From Methanosarcinales archaeon (GTDB lineage Archaea; Halobacteriota; Syntropharchaeia; Alkanophagales; Methanospirareceae), in contig JAODGP010000022.1 of NCBI GenBank assembly GCA_025464345.1, positions 1-18,996 on the forward strand: a stretch of DNA of 18,996 bases, in the 5' to 3' direction. A program made the translations under genes and the position numbers. Below are positions 7,203-13,775 of this stretch, one piece after another (within the stretch, counting starts at the first letter, position 1; each line of letters begins with the position of its first letter). The notes under the pieces are model-generated. The model was not told the DNA's origin and made no database searches. It was given only the letters and a program-made list of their open reading frames with translations.

Positions 7203-8069
7203 TCATGGTTCGTGATGGTATTTAAAGCTTGCCTCGTTGTTTATCTTCGTCCTCAAAACCCTGCCGCCCATATCACTCCATGCCTCATACAAGCCAGTTG
7301 TATCTCTATCCACGAGTGCAACGAACGATGGACCGGTGCCTGACAGTGAAACGCCCCGTGCATGGCATTCCAGAGCTTTCAGCATCGGCTCCGGACTGAA
7401 CTCCAGTGCTGCGCAATACAGGAAACCGTTTAAGGTCATTGCTTCTTCAAATCGCTCTGCCAGCGCCAGTTCAAAGGCTATATTCACCCATGGTGCGATC
7501 AGTCGTGCACGGTTCACGTCGGTATCAGCGGTAAATGCCTTCGCTTCCGGTATGAATACGAGCACATCCGAGTGCTTCTCCACCCGCTTTATCAGCCTGT
7601 TCTCGCTGTTGTCTGTTATCACGACACCACCGAGCATGGAAGCACAGGCGTCATCAAAAGCACCGGTTATCGAGACTCCTGTATCCAGAGCGGCTTCCAC
7701 TCCTGTTCTTATCGCATCGAGGACGTCCATCTTCACGCCTATCGCATCAAGAGTGGCGAGCACGGTGGCATTCGCAGCTGCACTGCTGCTCTTCAGTCCA
7801 CTACCTATCGGTATCTCACTCCTCGTACGGACATAGCCACGTGGCGGCAGGTCGTACTTCTTCAGTACCAGTTCCATACACCGCTTAATCAATCGTGTAT
7901 CGGCATTGATATCCTCTTCTATACGTGCTTCTATACCCCTGAAATCCGAACCGAGTTCCACTTCCGCATACGTCCATATCGGTATGCCGAATGCAGAACC
8001 TTTGCAGGTGGCTATTGCATTTATCACCGTGCCGGCACCACTGGCTCTGCCATAACCTTTGCTCATCAT
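7203..8069 (-). CDS. aroK: Archaeal shikimate kinase (GHMP family)
   Basis: It phosphorylates shikimate with ATP in aromatic amino acid synthesis. Archaea use this GHMP-kinase type, unrelated to bacterial AroK. The 288 residues carry the GHMP ATP-binding motif IPIGSGLKSSSAAANA (86-101), a middle ITGAFDDACASMLGG segment and the C-terminal glycine motif GVSLSGTGPSFVAL. Two adjacent ATG codons (8069 and 8066) open the frame; AAGGA just upstream of them is a possible ribosome site, and the TATA-like element near 8095 would give a nearly leaderless mRNA for either. It is followed seven bases later by ilvC, so one transcript serves aromatic and branched-chain amino acid synthesis. The gene diverges from deoxyhypusine synthase. 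Confidence 0.93.
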   Translation of the reverse strand: MMSKGYGRASGAGTVINAIATCKGSAFGIPIWTYAEVELGSDFRGIEARIEEDINADTRLIKRCMELVLKKYDLPPRGYVRTRSEIPIGSGLKSSSAAANATVLATLDAIGVKMDVLDAIRTGVEAALDTGVSITGAFDDACASMLGGVVITDNSENRLIKRVEKHSDVLVFIPEAKAFTADTDVNRARLIAPWVNIAFELALAERFEEAMTLNGFLYCAALEFSPEPMLKALECHARGVSLSGTGPSFVALVDRDTTGLYEAWSDMGGRVLRTKINNEASFKYHHEP

Positions 8070-8090
8070 TCCTTGACTATTCTTATCTTT

Positions 8091-8101
8091 GTTATACTAT
8101 T
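8091..8101. promoter_or_regulatory. Shared bidirectional TATA-like element between shikimate kinase and deoxyhypusine synthase
   Basis: The 54-base gap between the two divergent genes holds GTTATACTATT, which reads as a TATA-like box in both directions. Its centre is about 28 bases before the ATG at 8124 and 26-29 bases before the ATG codons at 8069/8066, so one element could give near-leaderless mRNAs both ways. Confidence 0.5.
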
Positions 8102-8123
8102 ACCCTTTGTTGACACGAGAAAG

Positions 8124-9056
8124 ATGGAGGAAATAGAAGGTGTCAGGACGTGGAAGGGTATGACCGTTGCCGAGCTCGTGAGGTGCATGCGTGGCTGTGC
8201 ATTCGGTGCAGGCAGACTGGCAAAGGCGGTTGAGATCTACGAGGAGATGCTGAGAGAGGAGACAACAAAATTCATTGCGATTGCCGGTGCTATGGTGCCT
8301 GCGGGCATGCGGAATGTGATAGCGCAGATGATAAGGGAGGGATATGTGGATGTGGTTGTAACAACGGGAGCAAACCTCGTACATGATATAATCGAAGCGC
8401 TTGGCATGCACCATTACAAATTACATACGCCTGAGGTTGACGATATCGAGCTGAGGAAACAATCCATAGACAGGATATACGATGTCGCGGTGCATGACGA
8501 TGCGTTTGTGGCACTGGAGGATTTTATACGATCAGTGTTTGATGATTTGAGCCAGGACAGGAGCTATAGCATAAGGGAACTGACTGAACGAATAGGTGAG
8601 AACCTTTCAGATCGTGATTCCGTATTGAGGAGTGCGGTGGATAGTGCGGTACCGGTATTCTGCCCAGCAATTGCCGATTCCATGATCGGACTACATGCAT
8701 GGATATACAAGCAGATGAGGAGGTTTCATGTGGATGCATTTGACGACATGAAAGAACTTGTGGATATATTCTGTGATGCTAAGCGTACGGGTGCGCTGAT
8801 ACTGGGCGGGGGTGTACCAAAGAACTTCCTGCTACAGACCGCTCTGGTAGCACCACCGCGTGAGGATGGGCGAGAAGGATTCGATTTCGCCATACAGATA
8901 ACTACTGATACGCCTGAGAACGGCGGTTTGAGTGGTGCGACACTTGAAGAGGCGAAGTCGTGGGGGAAAATCTGCACAAATGCAAAAGCAGTCACGGTAT
9001 ATTGTGATGCCACCATAGCTTTACCTGTGCTCATCGCTGCAGTACAGCCAGGGTAA
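8124..9056 (+). CDS. dys: Deoxyhypusine synthase
   Basis: It transfers the aminobutyl group of spermidine to a lysine of translation factor aIF5A, the first (in archaea sometimes the only) step of hypusine formation. The 310 residues carry VVVTTGANLVHD (77-88), the glycine-rich LILGGGVPKNF, and the active-site block SGATLEEAKSWGKI with the expected catalytic lysine K282, followed by YCDATIALPVL. The frame stays open far upstream (to 7572), but that part lies antisense to shikimate kinase and has no family similarity; ATG 8124 gives the usual N-terminus and matches the promoter. The aIF5A gene is not in the window. It stands alone and is divergent from shikimate kinase. Confidence 0.95.
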   Translation: MEEIEGVRTWKGMTVAELVRCMRGCAFGAGRLAKAVEIYEEMLREETTKFIAIAGAMVPAGMRNVIAQMIREGYVDVVVTTGANLVHDIIEALGMHHYKLHTPEVDDIELRKQSIDRIYDVAVHDDAFVALEDFIRSVFDDLSQDRSYSIRELTERIGENLSDRDSVLRSAVDSAVPVFCPAIADSMIGLHAWIYKQMRRFHVDAFDDMKELVDIFCDAKRTGALILGGGVPKNFLLQTALVAPPREDGREGFDFAIQITTDTPENGGLSGATLEEAKSWGKICTNAKAVTVYCDATIALPVLIAAVQPG

Positions 9057-9060
9057 TAAT

Positions 9061-9070
9061 AAAATATAAT
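9061..9070 (+). promoter_or_regulatory. TATA box of the GINS-L44e-S27e-aIF2a operon
   Basis: AAAATATAAT follows the deoxyhypusine synthase stop and is centred about 32 bases before the ATG at 9098. Transcription would start about six bases before that codon. Confidence 0.55.
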
Positions 9071-9097
9071 CTTGTATTTGTAATTTATTCACGTTCT

Positions 9098-9685
9098 ATG
9101 GATGTAGAAAGACTCTGGATGATCCTCGATAAGGAGAGGAATACCGCTTCGTTGCAAGAGCTGCCTGAGCGGTTCTGTGAGGATGTGAGGGATTATATAT
9201 CCCGGCTGGAGGCGGAGAAAGCCGAGGCTGATGATACCAGGAGGAGTTTCGTGGAAGATGAAATAAGAAACGCCCGGATGAAGGTGGAGGACATAATGAG
9301 GCGGCGAATAGGGAAGATAATAAAGCTCGCCAGTTCGGGCATGGATACACCGCCGAGGGGCATGCTACCCCAGGAGGAGGAGATATTTCAGGCAGTGAAG
9401 CGCCAGGTGGAGGCGGGCAAGGCAAAGATATTCGCTTCTATCTTCGGGGGATCGCAGTCGGCGAAGCCGCGAAAACGGGATGAACAGCCGATTGATGAGG
9501 GTAACGAGCATGTACTGGTCAGAGTCCTTGATAATATACCGGCATTCATGGGTACAGATGGAAGAGTTTATAAAGTAGGAAGAGAAGATGTTATCATGTT
9601 GCCGAGAACCAATGCGGAAATATTATGTAATCGCGGAGTGGCAATGCGGTTCGAGGCGTACAGGAAGCGAGGTGGTGCGCTATGA
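9098..9685 (+). CDS. GINS complex subunit, Gins51 type
   Basis: GINS joins MCM helicase and the GAN/Cdc45-like nuclease in the archaeal replicative helicase. The 195-residue protein has the helical A domain first (about 1-115, with ELPERFCEDVRDYISRLEAE and DEIRNARMKVEDIMRRRIGK). A charged linker with a KPRKR patch follows (about 118-135). A C-terminal beta-rich B domain closes it (138-190: VLVRVLDNIPAFMGTDGRVY, EDVIMLPRTNAEILCNRG). The A-then-B order marks the Gins51 type rather than Gins23. It is the first gene of a tight operon with translation genes, overlapping L44e by four bases. Whether a second GINS subunit exists cannot be seen here; some archaea use a single homotetrameric one. Confidence 0.9.
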   Translation: MDVERLWMILDKERNTASLQELPERFCEDVRDYISRLEAEKAEADDTRRSFVEDEIRNARMKVEDIMRRRIGKIIKLASSGMDTPPRGMLPQEEEIFQAVKRQVEAGKAKIFASIFGGSQSAKPRKRDEQPIDEGNEHVLVRVLDNIPAFMGTDGRVYKVGREDVIMLPRTNAEILCNRGVAMRFEAYRKRGGAL

Positions 9686-9960
9686 AGATGCCGAAACAGG
9701 TAAGGATATTCTGCCCGTTCTGCGGACGACACACGATACATGAGGTGGAACGTGTGAAGCGGGGTAGACCTTCGTCTCTGAACTGGGTTGTCCGTCAGAA
9801 GAAGCGCAGATCGGGTATAGGTAATAGTGGTAAGTTCTCCAAAGTACCGGGCGGTGACAAGCCCACGAAGAAGCTGTTCCTCAGATATAAGTGCATGGAA
9901 TGCAAGAAATCGCATCAAAGGGAAGGTTTCCGGGTCTCCAGGCTCGAATTCGTTGAATAG
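9682..9960 (+). CDS. rpl44e: Large-subunit ribosomal protein L44e
   Basis: This 92-residue zinc-binding 50S protein sits near the E site. It matches archaeal L44e over its whole length: VRIFCPFCGRHTIHEVE, a basic glycine-rich middle (KKRRSGIGNSGKFSK) and LRYKCMECKKSH. The zinc ligands are C11, C14, C71 and C74. The ATG overlaps the GINS stop (ATGA), so translation is coupled. S27e follows after 14 bases, an order widely conserved in archaea. Confidence 0.96.
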   Translation: MKMPKQVRIFCPFCGRHTIHEVERVKRGRPSSLNWVVRQKKRRSGIGNSGKFSKVPGGDKPTKKLFLRYKCMECKKSHQREGFRVSRLEFVE

Positions 9961-9974
9961 GAGGCGGATGGGAG

Positions 9975-10157
9975 ATGCGAATAAGAGAGACAAGGAGTAA
10001 ATTCCTCAGGCTGAGATGCGATGACTGTGAGAACGAACAGATCGTGTTTGATCATGCAACCACAACAGTCAGGTGTAACGTCTGTGGCAGGACTCTGGTC
10101 GAGCCTCGCGGTGGTAAGGCTGAGATAAAGAGCAGGGTGATAGAGGTCCTCACATAA
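9975..10157 (+). CDS. rps27e: Small-subunit ribosomal protein S27e
   Basis: This 60-residue 30S protein has a single zinc ribbon: C15 and C18 (LRCDDCENEQIVFDHA), then C34 and C37 (VRCNVCGRTLVEPRGGKA). Length and sequence are typical of archaeal S27e. A purine-rich AGGAGGCGGATGGGAG stretch before the ATG supplies the ribosome-binding site. It is spaced 14 bases from L44e and five bases from aIF2-alpha. Confidence 0.96.
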   Translation: MRIRETRSKFLRLRCDDCENEQIVFDHATTTVRCNVCGRTLVEPRGGKAEIKSRVIEVLT

Positions 10158-10162
10158 CGCAG

Positions 10163-10939
10163 ATGGGATATAGAATGCCAGGTGAGGAATTGCCTGAGAA
10201 GGGTGAGCTGGTTGTCTGTACCGTAAGGAAGCTCAAAACTTTTGGCGTATTTGCAAGTCTCGATGAGTACGGCAACAGAGAAGGTTTCATTCATATCTCC
10301 GAAGTCTCTACTGGCTGGGTAAAGCATCTCAAGGACTACGTACGTGAGGGACAGAAGATAGTCTGCAAAGTGCTGGATGTGGACGAGAGGCGGGGGCATA
10401 TAGATCTATCGTTGAAGGCGGTCAAGGATAACCAGAAGAGGGAACGAATAAAGGCGTGGAAGAACGAGAAGAAAGCACAGAAATGGCTGTCGCTCGCCGT
10501 TCCCGAATCAGAGCTTCCAGAAATCGAGGCTAAGCTCGTGGAGGCTTATGGCAGTCTGTACGATGCATTCCAGCAGATACTGAAGTCTGGCAGGCGAGTA
10601 CTGACCGAACAGGGAATAGCGGAAGAACTCGCAGATAAGATACATGCAGTAGCCATTGCCAACGTTAAGCCGCCGCAGGTGAAGATAACCGGGTATGTCG
10701 AACTGAAATGTCCATTGCCAAACGGTGTGGAGATAATAAAGGATGCTCTGATGAGAGCGAGAGAAGTAGCTAAGGATTGCATCGAATGCTCTTACGTGGG
10801 TGCGCCCCGGTACCGGTTAAGAATCACAGCACCTTCGTATAAAGAAGCTGAGAGTATATTATCAAGAGCAGCAAGCACCGCTATCGAGATGGTGATGAAG
10901 AATGAAGGGTATGGGAAGTTCTATCGAACCTTACAATGA
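10163..10939 (+). CDS. eif2a: Translation initiation factor aIF2 subunit alpha
   Basis: It is part of the heterotrimeric aIF2 that brings initiator Met-tRNA to the ribosome. The 258 residues show an S1 RNA-binding domain (about 12-84: GELVVCTVRKLKTFGVFASL, EGFIHISEVSTGWVKHLKDY, VDERRGHIDLSLKAV), a helical middle domain (about 90-175) and a C-terminal alpha/beta domain (about 176-258) that contacts the gamma subunit. In many archaea nop10 follows this gene; here an ArsR-type regulator takes that place, overlapping by ATGA. Five bases separate it from S27e. Confidence 0.95.
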   Translation: MGYRMPGEELPEKGELVVCTVRKLKTFGVFASLDEYGNREGFIHISEVSTGWVKHLKDYVREGQKIVCKVLDVDERRGHIDLSLKAVKDNQKRERIKAWKNEKKAQKWLSLAVPESELPEIEAKLVEAYGSLYDAFQQILKSGRRVLTEQGIAEELADKIHAVAIANVKPPQVKITGYVELKCPLPNGVEIIKDALMRAREVAKDCIECSYVGAPRYRLRITAPSYKEAESILSRAASTAIEMVMKNEGYGKFYRTLQ

Positions 10940-11445
10940 ATGAAGAGGAGATATTTAAGGCGTTGAGCAGCAACACACGTATGGAGATGGTCAGACTACT
11001 GCTCAATCGTGAGTATCATGTATCAGGACTGGCGAAGGCACTGGGTATCTCCGTACCGGTAGCAGCGAAGCACATCAAGATACTGGAGAGAGCGGGAGTG
11101 GTGGAGAATGAGATATTCGGGAAGACACATGTACTGAAGGTCAATAAAGAGCGGCTGTACGAGTCGCTGGAAGTATTCAGTGATGAGCAGGAGGTGGAAG
11201 TGAAGAGGGGTGCGAGCCTGCTGGATGTGCTGAGGAATGTTACGGGCGTGGGCTTGAGGAAAGTAGGCGATCGTGAGTTCATAGCATCCATAGACGGCGA
11301 AGACGGCTTTTACATCTACGAGGTGAACGGGCAATTGCCCGATAAGTCTATTGATGAGTATAAATTGAAGAAGAGCAGGGAGATAGAGATAAAGAAGCTG
11401 GTTCCCGTGTTAAAGAAGCGTGTTAAGGTGACCGTGCATAAATAA
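10936..11445 (+). CDS. ArsR-family winged-helix protein with DUF4430-like C-terminal domain
   Basis: This is a 169-residue protein. Residues 4-75 form an ArsR-type winged helix (IFKALSSNTRMEMVRLLLNR, VSGLAKALGISVPVAAKHIK as the recognition helix region, then ERAGVVENEI and the wing). Residues 86-168 (VEVKRGASLLDVLR, DGFYIYEVNGQLPDKSIDEY, KKSREIEIK) resemble DUF4430, the beta-grasp domain also seen in cobalamin-binding proteins, so the tail may sense a ligand (inference). There are no ArsR-type metal cysteines, so a metal sensor is unlikely. It is translationally coupled to aIF2-alpha and ends the operon. Its target is unknown; autoregulation of this operon is one possibility. Confidence 0.8.
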   Translation: MNEEEIFKALSSNTRMEMVRLLLNREYHVSGLAKALGISVPVAAKHIKILERAGVVENEIFGKTHVLKVNKERLYESLEVFSDEQEVEVKRGASLLDVLRNVTGVGLRKVGDREFIASIDGEDGFYIYEVNGQLPDKSIDEYKLKKSREIEIKKLVPVLKKRVKVTVHK

Positions 11446-11608
11446 TCTACGCTCATCTGTAAGTCATCGAGGTGAAATTCACGCATTGAACGTGATATGT
11501 TGGTTACATCGTAACCGACGATCCTTTGTGGTCTATCATTTTTACAGTCCGATAAAAAGCGGAGATGAGCGCTGGTGTTTACGATACAATAATGGGTATT
11601 CGAAACGC
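11446..11608. other. Intergenic region with nested inverted repeats between convergent genes
   Basis: No protein gene was seen. An outer perfect nine-base inverted repeat CGCTCATCT/AGATGAGCG (11450-11458 with 11563-11571) encloses TCACG/CGTGA (11479-11483 with 11491-11495) and GTTGGTTAC-ATC-GTAACCGAC (11499-11519, one G-T pair). CTGTAA/TTACAG (11457-11462 with 11542-11547) and TCCG/CGGA (11548-11551 with 11560-11563) could stack beneath the outer stem. T-runs occur on both strands (11539-11543 on plus; 11554-11558 as A on plus). It could be a two-way terminator or a structured RNA of about 120 nt. No known RNA family was recognised. Confidence 0.4.
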
Positions 11609-12289
11609 TCATTCATGAACAAGTGCTAAGAAACCCAGTTCAGGTTCATAACATCTGCCTTCCGCAATCAGCTCATCAATTACATCCTCTATCCATGCAC
11701 CTTCCAGTCCCTTCGCCTTCAACTCCTCCATCAGCCGCTCCCGAGTGGCGGTACCCACGCCATGCAGGAGATCCAGAATCATGTCCTTTGCGGTCATGTT
11801 ATAATGCTGCCATAGTCGCTGTACAGCTTCTACCGCATCACTAACGCACTCATCAATTTTATCCTCGCCATAATGCTCTAACACACGTTTCCACTCATTA
11901 TCAGATGCTCGTAGCAGATCCACTCGCTCCATCGTACGTACAGCAGTACTCAGTATCCAGTTCTCCCTCACAATCGTAGCCACTTCTCGCATATTCCTGC
12001 CGCGTATAAAGAAACTCCTGCCCGAACGGCGTATATACACCTCACCGATGAACGCCAGTAAAACATGCGGTTCCAGGATAATATCAACATCAGTGTATAC
12101 ATTGAGGTGATCGGTGGAATCGTGGATCGTTAGCCGTGTTATCCTGCCCCGCTTCTCTATCTCTTCCAGTTCACCGACGCCAAACAGGGTTGAGCATCTT
12201 GCACAGGTCGGCGTAACAACGCTGTCACCCACAATGAGGTCACTGACTGCCAGTTCCCGGAAGAATACCCGACAGGCTGCTCGATGCAT
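11609..12289 (-). CDS. RPA-like OB-fold nucleic-acid-binding protein with C-terminal winged helix
   Basis: The 226-residue protein starts HRAACRVFFRELAVSDL, as in archaeal RPA-family small subunits. An OB-fold region (about 15-100) follows, including a C29-x2-C32 pair, ITRLTIHDSTDHLNVYTDV and a strand-rich stretch to IRGRNMREV. A C-terminal winged-helix-like region (about 165-226: RERLMEELKAKGLEGAWIED, LIAEGRCYEPELGFLAL) resembles the C-terminal domain of RPA32. It probably binds single-stranded DNA in replication or repair. Such proteins usually sit beside the large RPA subunit; here the neighbours are MEMO1 (one base upstream) and S2, the same transcript. The RPA-family assignment is by motif reading and is moderately secure. 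Confidence 0.65.
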   Translation of the reverse strand: MHRAACRVFFRELAVSDLIVGDSVVTPTCARCSTLFGVGELEEIEKRGRITRLTIHDSTDHLNVYTDVDIILEPHVLLAFIGEVYIRRSGRSFFIRGRNMREVATIVRENWILSTAVRTMERVDLLRASDNEWKRVLEHYGEDKIDECVSDAVEAVQRLWQHYNMTAKDMILDLLHGVGTATRERLMEELKAKGLEGAWIEDVIDELIAEGRCYEPELGFLALVHE

Positions 12290-12290
12290 G

Positions 12291-13091
12291 TTAGAATATT
12301 ACGATACCGCCATAACCAACAACACTCGCTCTATCACCGGTGACATCGCCGCTGGTGGCGTATCTGACGAGCAAACCCTGCGTTGCTCCGAGCTTCTTCG
12401 CTGCATGCATTACCGATGCTATTGGACCGATACCACAGGCAGAAGATTGGCATCCAAATATACGATTATAGAACTTGCCGATATCCAGTTCGGTTATCGC
12501 TTCTATTACAAACTCATCTTTGTCCCGGGCTACGTGATCCGGCTCATAATGTGTGAAGTCGGAAGAGGCGATCATAACGAACTTCTTGTCCTCGAAGCTG
12601 GCGATTGCACTGGCAAGGTCTTCTCCCACCTCGCGTGTGGTATCTTCATCACTGAGTGCCATGCAGATAGGCACAATACGGAAAGAATCGAACCGGTATT
12701 GTAGAAAAGGTAGCTGTACCTCTATTGAATGCTCATGCTGGTGTGCGGTCTCATCAATATCTATGATACGGCGTGGTAACGTCTCAACAAATTCAGTATC
12801 CACGTCCACCCTGCCAAGAGGTGTCATCCATGCATCCGTAGATATGGCAACAAGCGAACCCAGACCATAATGATTCGGACCAAGTATGATGAACGTATCG
12901 GCATGTGGCAGCCTGGCATATACATGTGCGGCAACCGTACCTGAATACATGTAGCCTGCATGCGGAGAAACAGCACCTACAATTCGATCATCTTCTCTCA
13001 CTTCCACACCGGCGAAGCATTCCTCTAACTGTGTGGTCAGCCGTTTTCTGTCTGATTTGTAAAAAGAACCTGCTACTGCTGCTCGCCTCAT
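12291..13091 (-). CDS. MEMO1 family protein (AmmeMemoRadiSam system protein B)
   Basis: The 266 residues cover the full MEMO fold. Visible are AGSFYKSD at the start, VSPHAGYMYSG (H44), GPNHYG (H74), QHEHSIEVQLPFL (H117-H121), SSDFTHY (H181), the cysteines in FGCQSSACG and a C-terminal GDVTGD. The family resembles class III extradiol dioxygenases, with a histidine pocket that can hold metal; its archaeal function is not settled. The gene overlaps the S2 stop (ATGA), a neighbour order widely seen in archaea. Mevalonate kinase, which commonly follows in that order, is absent; the RPA-like gene takes its place one base downstream. Confidence 0.92.
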   Translation of the reverse strand: MRRAAVAGSFYKSDRKRLTTQLEECFAGVEVREDDRIVGAVSPHAGYMYSGTVAAHVYARLPHADTFIILGPNHYGLGSLVAISTDAWMTPLGRVDVDTEFVETLPRRIIDIDETAHQHEHSIEVQLPFLQYRFDSFRIVPICMALSDEDTTREVGEDLASAIASFEDKKFVMIASSDFTHYEPDHVARDKDEFVIEAITELDIGKFYNRIFGCQSSACGIGPIASVMHAAKKLGATQGLLVRYATSGDVTGDRASVVGYGGIVIF

Positions 13092-13723
13092 AGCTCTGAT
13101 TCGAAATCCTCCACCTGATAATCGAATTTGAACTCTTCATCACCCTTGCCTTCACGACGGTTACACTCACGCAAGAACTCACGTGCAAGCAGCCAGTAAA
13201 TGGTGGCAAGCGCTTTTCTACCGTGATTGTTCGTCGGAATCACCAGATCAACATTGGATGTGGAGTTGTTTGTATCGCATAGGGCAACAATGGGCAATCC
13301 AAGCCGGGCACCTTCCTTCAATGCCTGCGCATCTGTCATCGGGTCGGTCAATACAAGAACAGAAGGCTCGATGAAGTATTCACATTCAGGATTTGTCAGT
13401 GTACCCGGTATAAACCGTCCCACTATCGCCTTCGCACCGGTCGCCTTTGCGAACATACTCACCGGTTGATGCCCGTATTCACGAGCAGAGACAGCCAGTA
13501 TGGACGCGGGTTCATAATTAGCCAGGAATCGAGCCGCTATGCGCAGTCGCGCATCCACAATCTCTATATCGAGCAAATAAAGTCCGTCCGGTCTCGCCTG
13601 ATATATGAATCGCTTCATGTCTCCGGTCTTCTGCTGTGTACCTATATGAACGCCACTCGCAAGATAATCGGGACCGGGTATCAGCATCTCCGCTTTATTC
13701 CCCTCCACCTCTTCTTCTACCAT
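13088..13723 (-). CDS. rps2: Small-subunit ribosomal protein S2 (archaeal type)
   Basis: This is a 211-residue 30S protein of the uS2 family. Clear motifs are YLASGVHIGTQQKTGDMKRF, LYLLDIEIVDARLRIAARF, VSMFAKATGAKAIVGRFIPG, VLTDPMTDAQALKEGARLG and ALCDTNNSTSNVDLVIPTNN. The C-terminal tail is acidic. The ATG at 13723 is called; an internal ATG at 13687 would remove an acidic 12-residue extension. It is first in a minus-strand operon with MEMO1 and the RPA-like protein, and it diverges from ligA. In many archaea S2 lies next to enolase and RNA polymerase subunit K genes, which are not nearby here. Confidence 0.95.
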   Translation of the reverse strand: MVEEEVEGNKAEMLIPGPDYLASGVHIGTQQKTGDMKRFIYQARPDGLYLLDIEIVDARLRIAARFLANYEPASILAVSAREYGHQPVSMFAKATGAKAIVGRFIPGTLTNPECEYFIEPSVLVLTDPMTDAQALKEGARLGLPIVALCDTNNSTSNVDLVIPTNNHGRKALATIYWLLAREFLRECNRREGKGDEEFKFDYQVEDFESEL

Positions 13724-13775
13724 CGTTTAATATTATATATTTCTCCTTTATTTTATTAATTGACCTCGTGATGAA
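13724..13775. promoter_or_regulatory. Divergent promoter region of rps2 and ligA
   Basis: These 52 bases hold two AT-rich boxes. TATATAT (13734-13740, plus) would start ligA mRNA near 13763. AATTAATAAAATAAAGG read on the minus strand (13745-13761) would start rps2 mRNA near 13728, almost leaderless. Confidence 0.5.

Noticed and set aside
7572..8123. A 184-residue upstream extension of deoxyhypusine synthase.
   Set aside because: It lies antisense to shikimate kinase, has no family similarity, and the promoter and family N-terminus support the ATG at 8124.
11446..11608. 5S rRNA or C/D-box RNA in the structured intergenic region.
   Set aside because: The length is near 5S size, but the conserved 5S loop sequences are absent and no proper C plus D box pair was found.
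11609..13091. Reading the MEMO1/RPA-like pair as a defence or mobile module.
   Set aside because: Both are intact housekeeping-type genes in an operon with S2; no integrase, transposase or repeat ends are present.
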